Shown here: positions 25,204 to 32,668 of the stretch, piece by piece | Position numbering within the stretch: position 1 is the first letter of the stretch | How the letters are laid out: each line of letters starts with the position of its first letter | From: Flavobacterium branchiophilum NBRC 15030 = ATCC 35035 | Lineage (GTDB): Bacteria; Bacteroidota; Bacteroidia; Flavobacteriales; Flavobacteriaceae | Assembly: GCF_002217205.1 (NCBI RefSeq) | Contig: NZ_MUGT01000012.1 | Location: forward strand, 1 to 44,219 | Reading direction: 5' to 3' | DNA length: 44,219 nucleotides | Position numbers and translations under genes: made by a program | The notes under the pieces: generated by a model | The model's input: only the letters and a program-made list of their open reading frames with translations | Databases searched by the model: none | What the model was told of the DNA's origin: nothing

Positions 25204-27053
25204 TGTGTGGAATTTCGGGAATAATCAATTTCAATAACCAAAAGGTTCAAGAGTTGGAACTGCTGTCTATGGTTCAAGCCATGAAACACAGAGGGCCAGA
25301 CGATCAAGGTATATTTATTGATAATACGGTTGGTTTTGGATTTGTAAGATTAAGTATCATCGATTTGTCTAGTGCAGGACATCAGCCATTTCAAAGTGAA
25401 GACCAAAGATACACCATGGTATTTAATGGGGAAATATATAATTATGTAGAATTAAGAGAAGAACTTATACGAAATGGAACGGTTTTTAATACCAAAACCG
25501 ATACAGAAGTTTTGTTAAAATCATATATCAAATGGGGAAAAGATTGCTTGCATAAGTTTAATGGTATGTGGGCTTTTGCTATATATGATAATCAAGAAAA
25601 AACAGTGTTTTTTGCAAGGGATAGATTTGGAGTAAAGCCTTTTTATTATTATTCAGATGAGAATAATTTTTATTTTGCCTCAGAAATTCCATCTATATTA
25701 GCAGTATTAAAAGCAAAACCAAAAGCAAACGAACAGGCAATATTTGATTATTTAGTTTTTAATAAAACAGAACATAACAGTCAAACCTTTTTTGAGGGTA
25801 TAGAAAAAATATCGCACGGTCATTGTTTGTTTGTTGATTTGAAAAAACAAAAAAATACGATTGCACCTGAAAAATGGTATGATTTAAGGGAAAATGTTAA
25901 AAAAAGCACAGGTTTTTCTTCACCTAATGAATTTAAAGATGTATTTGTAGAGGCTGTAAAACTAAGATTACGAAGTGATGTGCCGGTTGGAGTATGTTTA
26001 AGTGGTGGCTTGGACTCTTCTTCAATTGTGTCGGTTATAATTGATCATTTAAACGTAGCAAACTTAAATACTTTTTCGGCGGTTTTTGATGATAATTTTT
26101 CTGGCGATGAATCAAAATTTATATTAGAATATGCAGATAAACCAGGCCAAAGGCATTATATAACCCCTACTGCCGAAACTTTGTATGACGATCTTGATGA
26201 TTTTATAACTTGCCATACAGAGCCAATTCCGTCAACATCACCTTATGCACAATACAAAGTGATGCAAAAGGCACAAAATAATGTAGTTGTTACTATTGAT
26301 GGTCAGGGTGCAGACGAACATTTGGCGGGTTACCATTACATTTTTGGGTTTTATTTTAAAGATTTATTAATCAATTTAAAATGGTACACTTTGTTGAAAG
26401 AAATGTACTATTACTTGAAAATACATAAATCCACTTTTGGGCTTAAAACGTTTTTGTTTTTTTTACTTCCTAAAAATATTCGAACCAAAACAAAAGTGAA
26501 TGATTTAGGTTATTTTAATGTTAAATTTGTTAATGATTATTTAAAAAAATCAAGTATTTCTGATAATTTGTATGGTTCCAAAAGTTTAAAAGATTCATTA
26601 TTAAATCATTTTGAATACAAACTCGAACATTTATTAAAATGGGGTGATAGAAATTCAATGCATTTTTCAATAGAATCAAGAGTTCCATTTTTGGATTATA
26701 AGCTGGTTGAAAAATCGTTGGCTACAAAATCGAATGAAATAATAAAAAACGGAATGACTAAAAGCATTTTACGTAAATCGATGAAAGGTATTTTACCCGA
26801 AGTTATAAGAAACAGAGTAGATAAAATCGGTTTTGAAACCCCTCAAGATGAATGGTTTAGAGAAATAAAATGGCAAAACAAAATAAATAATATAATAACA
26901 AGTGAATCTTTTGGTAACAGAGGAATTTTTGATCAAAAAAATGTGGTTAAAAAATATAAAAAGCACATTAGTAGAGAAATAAATATTTCAAATGAAATTT
27001 GGAAATGGGTACATTTAGAATTATGGTTTAGAAAATATATAGATGAGTTATGA
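25203..27053 (+). CDS. asnB: AsnB-type glutamine amidotransferase in the polysaccharide locus
   Basis: 616 residues, matching glutamine-hydrolysing asparagine synthetases. Cys2 of MCGISG is the N-terminal nucleophile for glutamine hydrolysis; the synthetase half has the ATP PP-loop SGGLDSS at 267-273. In O-antigen clusters such as Pseudomonas aeruginosa O6 (WbpS), these proteins amidate the carboxyl group of uronic acids rather than making asparagine. Its place between glycosyltransferases and HisH supports that role; asparagine synthesis cannot be excluded. The end overlaps hisH by four bases. Confidence 0.85.
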   Translation: MCGISGIINFNNQKVQELELLSMVQAMKHRGPDDQGIFIDNTVGFGFVRLSIIDLSSAGHQPFQSEDQRYTMVFNGEIYNYVELREELIRNGTVFNTKTDTEVLLKSYIKWGKDCLHKFNGMWAFAIYDNQEKTVFFARDRFGVKPFYYYSDENNFYFASEIPSILAVLKAKPKANEQAIFDYLVFNKTEHNSQTFFEGIEKISHGHCLFVDLKKQKNTIAPEKWYDLRENVKKSTGFSSPNEFKDVFVEAVKLRLRSDVPVGVCLSGGLDSSSIVSVIIDHLNVANLNTFSAVFDDNFSGDESKFILEYADKPGQRHYITPTAETLYDDLDDFITCHTEPIPSTSPYAQYKVMQKAQNNVVVTIDGQGADEHLAGYHYIFGFYFKDLLINLKWYTLLKEMYYYLKIHKSTFGLKTFLFFLLPKNIRTKTKVNDLGYFNVKFVNDYLKKSSISDNLYGSKSLKDSLLNHFEYKLEHLLKWGDRNSMHFSIESRVPFLDYKLVEKSLATKSNEIIKNGMTKSILRKSMKGILPEVIRNRVDKIGFETPQDEWFREIKWQNKINNIITSESFGNRGIFDQKNVVKKYKKHISREINISNEIWKWVHLELWFRKYIDEL

Positions 27054-27658
27054 TAGGAATTATAGACTATAATATGGGCAATTCAGGTTCGGTAAAAAGA
27101 AAATTTGATAGATTACAATCAAATAGTTTTGTTTCAAATAATATTGCCGAGTTGAGTAAAGCAGATAAATTGGTAATGCCTGGTGTAGGACATTTTGGTA
27201 ATGCAATTGAACAAATCAAAAAGCTAAATCTTTGGGATTTTATAAACGAATCTGTTTTAATTAAAAAAAAACCAATTTTAGGTATTTGTTTAGGGATGCA
27301 AATAATGGCCAAAACTAGTGAAGAAGGGAACGAAGAAGGCTTTGGATGGTTTGATGCTAATGTCATAAAATTTAAAGTTTCTGATACTTTTCAGTTTAAA
27401 ATTCCTCACATAGGTTGGAATGAAACATTTATTCAAAAAAAATCAAAATTATTTGATAATATTTCAAATAATGATTTTTATTTTGTACATAGTTATCATA
27501 TAGAATGTAATGACAAACAAGATATATTAACGACTACAAATTATGATTATGAGTTTGTCTCTGCCATTGAAAAGGATAATATTTTTGGATGTCAATTTCA
27601 TCCAGAAAAAAGTCATTCACAAGGAGATCAATTGTTTAAAAATTTTATACAATTATAG
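27050..27658 (+). CDS. hisH: HisH-like glutaminase subunit for acetamidino sugar synthesis
   Basis: 202 residues, a class I glutamine amidotransferase. Catalytic residues are complete: Cys80 in GICLGMQ and His184/Glu186 in QFHPEKS. It should release ammonia from glutamine and pass it to its HisF partner, which begins 3 bp downstream. In P. aeruginosa O5, HisH2-HisF2-WbpG convert the 3-acetamido group of ManNAc(3NAc)A to acetamidino; the same three genes are present here, so I read this as a polysaccharide gene rather than histidine synthesis. No other his genes are nearby. Confidence 0.88.
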   Translation: MIGIIDYNMGNSGSVKRKFDRLQSNSFVSNNIAELSKADKLVMPGVGHFGNAIEQIKKLNLWDFINESVLIKKKPILGICLGMQIMAKTSEEGNEEGFGWFDANVIKFKVSDTFQFKIPHIGWNETFIQKKSKLFDNISNNDFYFVHSYHIECNDKQDILTTTNYDYEFVSAIEKDNIFGCQFHPEKSHSQGDQLFKNFIQL

Positions 27659-27661
27659 TAC

Positions 27662-28423
27662 ATGTACAAACCAAGAGTTATTCCAGTTTTATTATTAAAA
27701 GATTACGGACTGGTAAAATCTATTAATTTTAAAAAACATCGCTATATAGGAGACCCTATAAATGCTGTGAAAATATTTAATGATTTAAAAGCAGACGAGT
27801 TAGTCTTTTTAGATATTAATGCTACAAAAGATAATAAAATAATTGATTTAGATTTTGTAAAAAAAGTAGGAGAAGAGGCCAATATGCCATTTTCTGTTGG
27901 TGGCGGAATCAAAACTTTAGATAACATAGAAAGTATATTAAAGATTGGTGTTGAAAAATGTATAATTGGGACTTTTGCTATCGAAAACCCTAATTTTATA
28001 AAAGATGCGTCTGATAGATTCGGATCATCTACAATTGGAGTTTGCATAGACGTGAAAAAAGACTTTTTTGGAAGAGAATACGTCTATTATAGAAATGGTT
28101 CAAAAAAAGCAAATTTAGCTATCGAAGATTTTGCAAAACTAATGCAAGAAAAAGGAGCCGGAGAGTTAATCATTCAATCTATAGATAATGACGGTACAAA
28201 ACGAGGATATAATTTGGAACTGATAGACAAAATATCAAAATTAGTATCTATTCCTATAGTTGCACTTGGGGGGGCTAAAAATATTGATAGTATGCAAGAG
28301 TTACATAAAAAAACAGTTGTAAATGGTTTTGCAGCTGGAAGTATGTTTGTATATCATGGAAATAGAGATGGAATATTGATAAACTATCCTGATAAGGAAG
28401 AGTTGAAAAAATTATTTTTATGA
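27662..28423 (+). CDS. hisF: HisF-like paralogue lacking catalytic Asp11
   Basis: 253 residues, TIM barrel. Its N-terminus reads RVIPVLLLKDYGLVKS where true HisF has CLDVKDG, so residue 11 is Leu instead of the catalytic Asp; Asp130 (in GVCIDVKKD) is retained. True histidine-pathway cyclase activity needs both. The change is expected if this protein only carries ammonia from HisH to the amidotransferase WbpG, 1.1 kb downstream, with DUF354 between them. Loop VGGGIKTLDNIES and VALGGAKNIDSM keep the phosphate-binding glycine turns. Confidence 0.88.
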   Translation: MYKPRVIPVLLLKDYGLVKSINFKKHRYIGDPINAVKIFNDLKADELVFLDINATKDNKIIDLDFVKKVGEEANMPFSVGGGIKTLDNIESILKIGVEKCIIGTFAIENPNFIKDASDRFGSSTIGVCIDVKKDFFGREYVYYRNGSKKANLAIEDFAKLMQEKGAGELIIQSIDNDGTKRGYNLELIDKISKLVSIPIVALGGAKNIDSMQELHKKTVVNGFAAGSMFVYHGNRDGILINYPDKEELKKLFL

Positions 28424-29496
28424 AAATTTTAGTTGCTTTAAATCACCCGGCACATTATTATGTGTTTAAGTTTACGGTGAAAGAATTAATCGCATTAGGG
28501 TATGATGTTAAATATGTTATTAAAGAGAAAGATATATTAGAGCATTTACTTAAAAGTGAGGGCGTAGAGTATATAAAAATTAATGAAAAGAAAAATAGAA
28601 AGAGAAATGCTTTTTCTATTATTTACAATGGAATATTTGAATTAGGTAAACAAAATATTAACTTAGGTAAAGTAGTATATCAATGGAAACCCAATTTAAT
28701 GATAGGGACTGATATATCGATTACCTATATTGGCAAACTATTCTCCATACCCTCATTTGTTTTTAATGAAGATGATTTTGAAATTAATAAAATGTTTTGC
28801 AAGGCAGCATATCCATTTGCTACACGTATAATCGCACCTAATATTTGTTCTGTTGGAAAATTTGATTATAAAAAAATAGGGTATAATGGTATTCAAAAAA
28901 TGGCCTATTTGCATCCAAATAATTTTACGCCTGATTATGACGTAATTAAAGAGTATGTAGATGCAGATAAGCCTTATTTTTTAATTCGTTTAGTTAGTTT
29001 AACGGCTGGACATGACATTGAAGGTTTGCATACTGGGCTTAATGAACATTTAATAGATGAAATTATCAAACTTTTAGAGCCTTATGGAAATATAATTATT
29101 AGCGGTGAAGATAAAATAAATGATAAATACAAAAAATATAATTTAAATTTACCACCAAATAAAATGCATCATCTTATTGCTTTTGCAGATTTATTTATAG
29201 GCGATAGTCAAACGATGTGTGCAGAGGCAGGATTATTAGGAACACCTTTTTTGAGATTCAATGATTTTGTTGGCAAAATAGCCTATTTGAATGAAATTGA
29301 AAATGAATACAAACTAGGATTTGGTATCAAAACAAACAAACCAAATGAATTAATTGATCAAATCAAAGAATTAATTAAAGAAAGTGACAAAAAGAAAAAA
29401 TATAAAGAAAAAAAAGAAAAATTATTTTTAGATAAAATAAATGTTTCAAGTTTTTATACAAATCTAATAGATGATTTTTTAAAGTTAAAAGAATAA
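28420..29496 (+). CDS. DUF354 family protein, putative glycosyltransferase
   Basis: 358 residues. The start ILVALNHPAHYYVFKF and the C-terminal HHLIAFADLFIGDSQTMCAEAGLLGTPFLRF fit DUF354, a GT-B-like family with no settled function, seen mainly in archaea and in polysaccharide loci. Other conserved points are PNLMIGTDISITYIGKLFSIPSFVFNEDD near 90-118. The GT-B-like fold and the E-A-G-L-L-G-T-P segment suggest nucleotide-sugar use. It overlaps hisF by four bases and lies 4 bp before wbpG, so it is part of the same operon and may be the transferase for the acetamidino sugar. Confidence 0.75.
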   Translation: MKILVALNHPAHYYVFKFTVKELIALGYDVKYVIKEKDILEHLLKSEGVEYIKINEKKNRKRNAFSIIYNGIFELGKQNINLGKVVYQWKPNLMIGTDISITYIGKLFSIPSFVFNEDDFEINKMFCKAAYPFATRIIAPNICSVGKFDYKKIGYNGIQKMAYLHPNNFTPDYDVIKEYVDADKPYFLIRLVSLTAGHDIEGLHTGLNEHLIDEIIKLLEPYGNIIISGEDKINDKYKKYNLNLPPNKMHHLIAFADLFIGDSQTMCAEAGLLGTPFLRFNDFVGKIAYLNEIENEYKLGFGIKTNKPNELIDQIKELIKESDKKKKYKEKKEKLFLDKINVSSFYTNLIDDFLKLKE

Positions 29497-29500
29497 GAAA

Positions 29501-30652
29501 ATGCAAAATTTTAAATACCAAGCCGATAAAATTTGTTCAAGGTGTATAATGGATGACACTGTAGAAGGAATAACATTTAACGAAAAAGGTGAATGCACAT
29601 TTTGTGAAATTCATGATGAATTAGAAATGCAGTTTGCATTAAACGATCTTTCAAAAAAAGAGTTAGAAAAAATAGTGGCTAAAATCAAACAAGATGGCAA
29701 AGGGAAGCCTTATGATTGTATAGTTGGAGTAAGCGGAGGTAGAGATAGTACTTATACCTTATATGAAACTGTAAAATTAGGATTACGTCCTTTGGCGGTA
29801 CATTTTGACAATGGTTGGAATACAGAGCATGCCGTAAATAATATAAAGAATGTTTGCAAAAAATTAAATGTTGATTTATACACTCATGTGGCTGTTTGGG
29901 AAGAGTTTAAAGATTTGCAAAGAGCTTTTCTTGAAGCATCAGTACCCGACGCAGAAGTTCCTACAGATTGGGTAATATTTTCTGTTTTATTTAAAGAAGC
30001 CGCTAAAGAAAATTTAAAGTATATTATTCATGGACACTCCTTTAGAACCGAAGGAACTACACCAATTTCATGGACCTATATGGATGGAAGATATGTAAAT
30101 GATATCCATAAAAAATTTGGAAAACTAAAAATTAAAAGTTTTCCAATTATGAACATGTCAGATTATTTGTATTATTCATTTATAAGAAAAATAAAACAAG
30201 TACGTTTGCTGTATTATTTACCTTATGATGAACAAGAAGTTTTAAAATCTTTGACAAGTGAAGTAGATTGGCACAATTATGGTGGCAAACATCATGAATC
30301 GAAATATACTGGTTTTTTTCAATCTTATATTTTAACAAGAAAATTCAATATAGATAAAAGAAAACTCCATTATTCTGCTCTTTTAAGAAATGGACAAATA
30401 ACTCGAAATGAAGCTTTATTAATTGTTAAAAAAGACCCTTTTACTGAAGGAATTGAAACAATAAATTATTGTCAGAAAAAACTAGGTTACTCTGCTGAGG
30501 AGTTCGATAGCATCATGAAATCTCCAGTAAAATCTTATAAAGATTATAATTCATATTTTAATATTATAAAAAAATTGAAAAAACCTATTTTTTGGGCAAC
30601 CAAATTAGGTATAGTTCCAGATACAGTTTATAGAAAATTTTTTAAATTTTAA
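29501..30652 (+). CDS. wbpG: N-acetyl sugar amidotransferase (WbpG-like)
   Basis: 383 residues. ATP-dependent PP-loop enzyme that uses ammonia to turn an N-acetyl group into acetamidino. The N-terminal zinc-type cysteines are CSRC (12-15) and CTFC (32-35), and the PP-loop is SGGRDS (78-83). The family segment HGHSFRTEGTTPISWTYMDGRY follows near 178-199. Its ammonia source is the HisH/HisF pair upstream. Related enzymes (PseA, LfnA) act on pseudaminic or legionaminic acid; no genes for those sugars are seen, so a WbpG-like role on the WbpB/WbpD product is the better fit. Confidence 0.88.
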   Translation: MQNFKYQADKICSRCIMDDTVEGITFNEKGECTFCEIHDELEMQFALNDLSKKELEKIVAKIKQDGKGKPYDCIVGVSGGRDSTYTLYETVKLGLRPLAVHFDNGWNTEHAVNNIKNVCKKLNVDLYTHVAVWEEFKDLQRAFLEASVPDAEVPTDWVIFSVLFKEAAKENLKYIIHGHSFRTEGTTPISWTYMDGRYVNDIHKKFGKLKIKSFPIMNMSDYLYYSFIRKIKQVRLLYYLPYDEQEVLKSLTSEVDWHNYGGKHHESKYTGFFQSYILTRKFNIDKRKLHYSALLRNGQITRNEALLIVKKDPFTEGIETINYCQKKLGYSAEEFDSIMKSPVKSYKDYNSYFNIIKKLKKPIFWATKLGIVPDTVYRKFFKF

Positions 30653-30750
30653 AAATATTTCATTAAATTTAAGTATATTAAATGCTATAATATTAGTTTT
30701 TATTATTATTTAACCATTAAAATTAAGTCATAAGTTAAAATATCTTGTCA

Positions 30751-31785
30751 ATGCCAAAAGAATATCTACTTAATAAAAATATAGGTAAGGAAGGGTTAGA
30801 TTTTGTCAATCAATTTTGTTCTCTAGAAAAGGCAATTGTTTTGGCTACTCAAAATATTTTTAATATTGAAAGCATTGAAAGCAAACAAGTTGCAATTATT
30901 AATATAGAACGTATTAATGATATAAAAAAACTAAATAGTTTTTTAAAAAAGGTAAATAAAAAACTTAAGAATGACGGCGTTTATGTGGGTTGTGCAGAAA
31001 CCTATATGGTAAGAAAAAATAGGTTGATGAAAAAATTCCCTAAACCTTTAAACCATATTTATTATTTTTTCGATTTCTTAATAACAAGAGTGCTTCCAAA
31101 AATATGGTTTACAAGTAGAGTCTATTTTTATTTATCAGGCGGCAAAGGTAGAGTGCTTTCAAAAACTGAGGTTTTGGGTAGGTTAGTGTATTGTGGTTTT
31201 GGAATAGCAGAAGTTAAGCAAATTAATAATTTGTTGTATTTTGCAGTAAAAAAAGTAAATGAACCTCAACATGATGCACATAAACCTAAGTACGGCTTTT
31301 TTATTAAATTGCCACGAATAGGAAAAGATAGTAAAATTATAAAAGTATATAAATTAAGAACTATGCATGCTTATTCTGAGTATATTCAGAAATATGTTTT
31401 TGAACAAAACAATTTGGCCGAAGGAGGAAAGCTTAAAAACGATTTTAGAATTCCAACTTATGGAGAAAAATTAAGAAAATACTGGATAGATGAGTTGCCT
31501 ATGCTCATTAACTTATTGAAGGGCGAAATGAAAATCATTGGTGTTAGGCCATTAAGTGCACATTATTTGAGTTTGTATAATCCAGAATTAGTAGCATTAA
31601 GAACTCAAACAAAACCTGGACTGTTGCCCCCATTTTATGCCGATTCGCCTAAAACTTTAGATGAAATTATGGATTCTGAAAAAAAATACTTGCTTCAATA
31701 CCTGAAAAGCCCTTTTAAAACAGATGTTAAATATTTTTTTAAAATTCTACATACCATTTTCATTAAAGGTAAGCGAAGTTCCTAA
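30751..31785 (+). CDS. Initiating sugar transferase with methyltransferase-like N-terminal half
   Basis: About 344 residues from ATG 30751 (MPKEYLLNK). The C-terminal half has the bacterial sugar transferase signature: KVYKLRTMHAYSEYIQ near 188, a WIDELPMLINLLKGEMKIIGVRPLS core near 240-262 and TKPGLLPPF. That domain attaches the first sugar-phosphate to undecaprenyl phosphate. The multi-spanning N-terminal domain of WcaJ is missing. Instead residues 1-175 (KKLKNDGVYVGCAETY, SKTEVLGRLVYCGF) resemble the second half of a class I methyltransferase fold, without a SAM glycine motif; a hydrophobic stretch near 105-125 may sit in the membrane. The layout is known in Bacteroidetes, but its purpose is not. 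Confidence 0.8.
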   Translation: MPKEYLLNKNIGKEGLDFVNQFCSLEKAIVLATQNIFNIESIESKQVAIINIERINDIKKLNSFLKKVNKKLKNDGVYVGCAETYMVRKNRLMKKFPKPLNHIYYFFDFLITRVLPKIWFTSRVYFYLSGGKGRVLSKTEVLGRLVYCGFGIAEVKQINNLLYFAVKKVNEPQHDAHKPKYGFFIKLPRIGKDSKIIKVYKLRTMHAYSEYIQKYVFEQNNLAEGGKLKNDFRIPTYGEKLRKYWIDELPMLINLLKGEMKIIGVRPLSAHYLSLYNPELVALRTQTKPGLLPPFYADSPKTLDEIMDSEKKYLLQYLKSPFKTDVKYFFKILHTIFIKGKRSS

Positions 31786-31827
31786 CAAAAAAAATAGCTT
31801 ACATTTTTATTATCTATAAAAATCACT

Positions 31828-31835
31828 TACTTTTG
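31828..31835 (+). promoter_or_regulatory. Candidate -7 box for wza-wzc
   Basis: TACTTTTG matches TAnnTTTG, 24 bases before the ATG at 31859. It would allow export genes to be transcribed independently of the long operon. The TTTG partner is not clear. Confidence 0.45.
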
Positions 31836-31858
31836 CAAAAAAAAATTAAATATATAAA

Positions 31859-32659
31859 ATGATTATTACAAAACAACACTTTACCAATAAAATTGGTTTG
31901 AAATTCTTGTGTTTTTTGTTTTTAGGAATGATGGCATCTTCATGTACTTCTTCTAAAGACATTATCTTATTGCAAGATGTGCATCAAAATACTAGCAATA
32001 CTATTCAAAAAAGCTATATAAACACGATTCAACCTGATGATAATTTAGCTATTTTCGTGTCTTCGTCAGATAATGTTGGCGTACAATCTTTTAATATGCC
32101 TGTAAGTGCTATTAATGTTGCTTCGGGTACCGTTTCGGGGATTCCAAAGCAAATCACATATTTAGTAAAACAAGATGGTTCTATTGAGTTTCCTGTTTTG
32201 GGTAAAATTCAGGTTTCTGGATTAACCATGCTTGAATTAACAGAAATGTTAAAAAATAAATTAAAAACTTATCTAAATAATCCTATTGTAAATATTGAAT
32301 TGCAAAATTTTAAAGTAACGGTACTAGGTGAGGTAAACAAACCAGGTGTGTATCCTGTAAACCAAGAAAGAATAACCATTTTTGAAGCTTTAGGTTTGGC
32401 TGGAGATTTGAATATTACGGCTATTAGAAAAAATGTGTTGGTGATAAGAGAAATCAACAAAGAACAAAAATATTTTAATGTTGATTTGACATCCAAAAAT
32501 ATTTTTGAGTCAGATGTTTATTATTTGAAAAAAAATGATGTTGTGATTGTTGCTCCCAATAATGCAAAAATTAAATCAGCATCTTATAACGCCAATACAC
32601 CCGTTTTAATATCATTGGCTTCTGTAGTACTTTCGTTAATTATAATTTTAACAAAATAA
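31859..32659 (+). CDS. wza: Wza-like polysaccharide export lipoprotein
   Basis: 266 residues. A lipoprotein signal peptide ends in ASSC with Cys29 as the lipidation site. The poly-export domain follows: IQPDDNLAIFVSSSDN near 59, SIEFPVLGKIQVSGLTMLELTEML near 117 and an SLBB-like domain with FKVTVLGEVNKPGVYPVNQERITIFEALGLAG near 150-180. A C-terminal hydrophobic helix (about 248-264) could cross the outer membrane like the Wza helix. It forms the export channel together with Wzc, which starts 9 bp later. Confidence 0.88.
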   Translation: MIITKQHFTNKIGLKFLCFLFLGMMASSCTSSKDIILLQDVHQNTSNTIQKSYINTIQPDDNLAIFVSSSDNVGVQSFNMPVSAINVASGTVSGIPKQITYLVKQDGSIEFPVLGKIQVSGLTMLELTEMLKNKLKTYLNNPIVNIELQNFKVTVLGEVNKPGVYPVNQERITIFEALGLAGDLNITAIRKNVLVIREINKEQKYFNVDLTSKNIFESDVYYLKKNDVVIVAPNNAKIKSASYNANTPVLISLASVVLSLIIILTK

Positions 32660-32668
32660 TTCCTCAAA

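Noticed and set aside
25203..27053. Ordinary asparagine synthetase
   Set aside because: It is coupled to glycosyltransferase and hisH genes inside the polysaccharide locus. A role in sugar amidation fits better, though asparagine synthesis cannot be excluded.
27050..28423. Histidine biosynthesis genes hisH and hisF
   Set aside because: No other his genes are present, HisF lacks Asp11, and wbpG lies just downstream, so a polysaccharide role is better supported.
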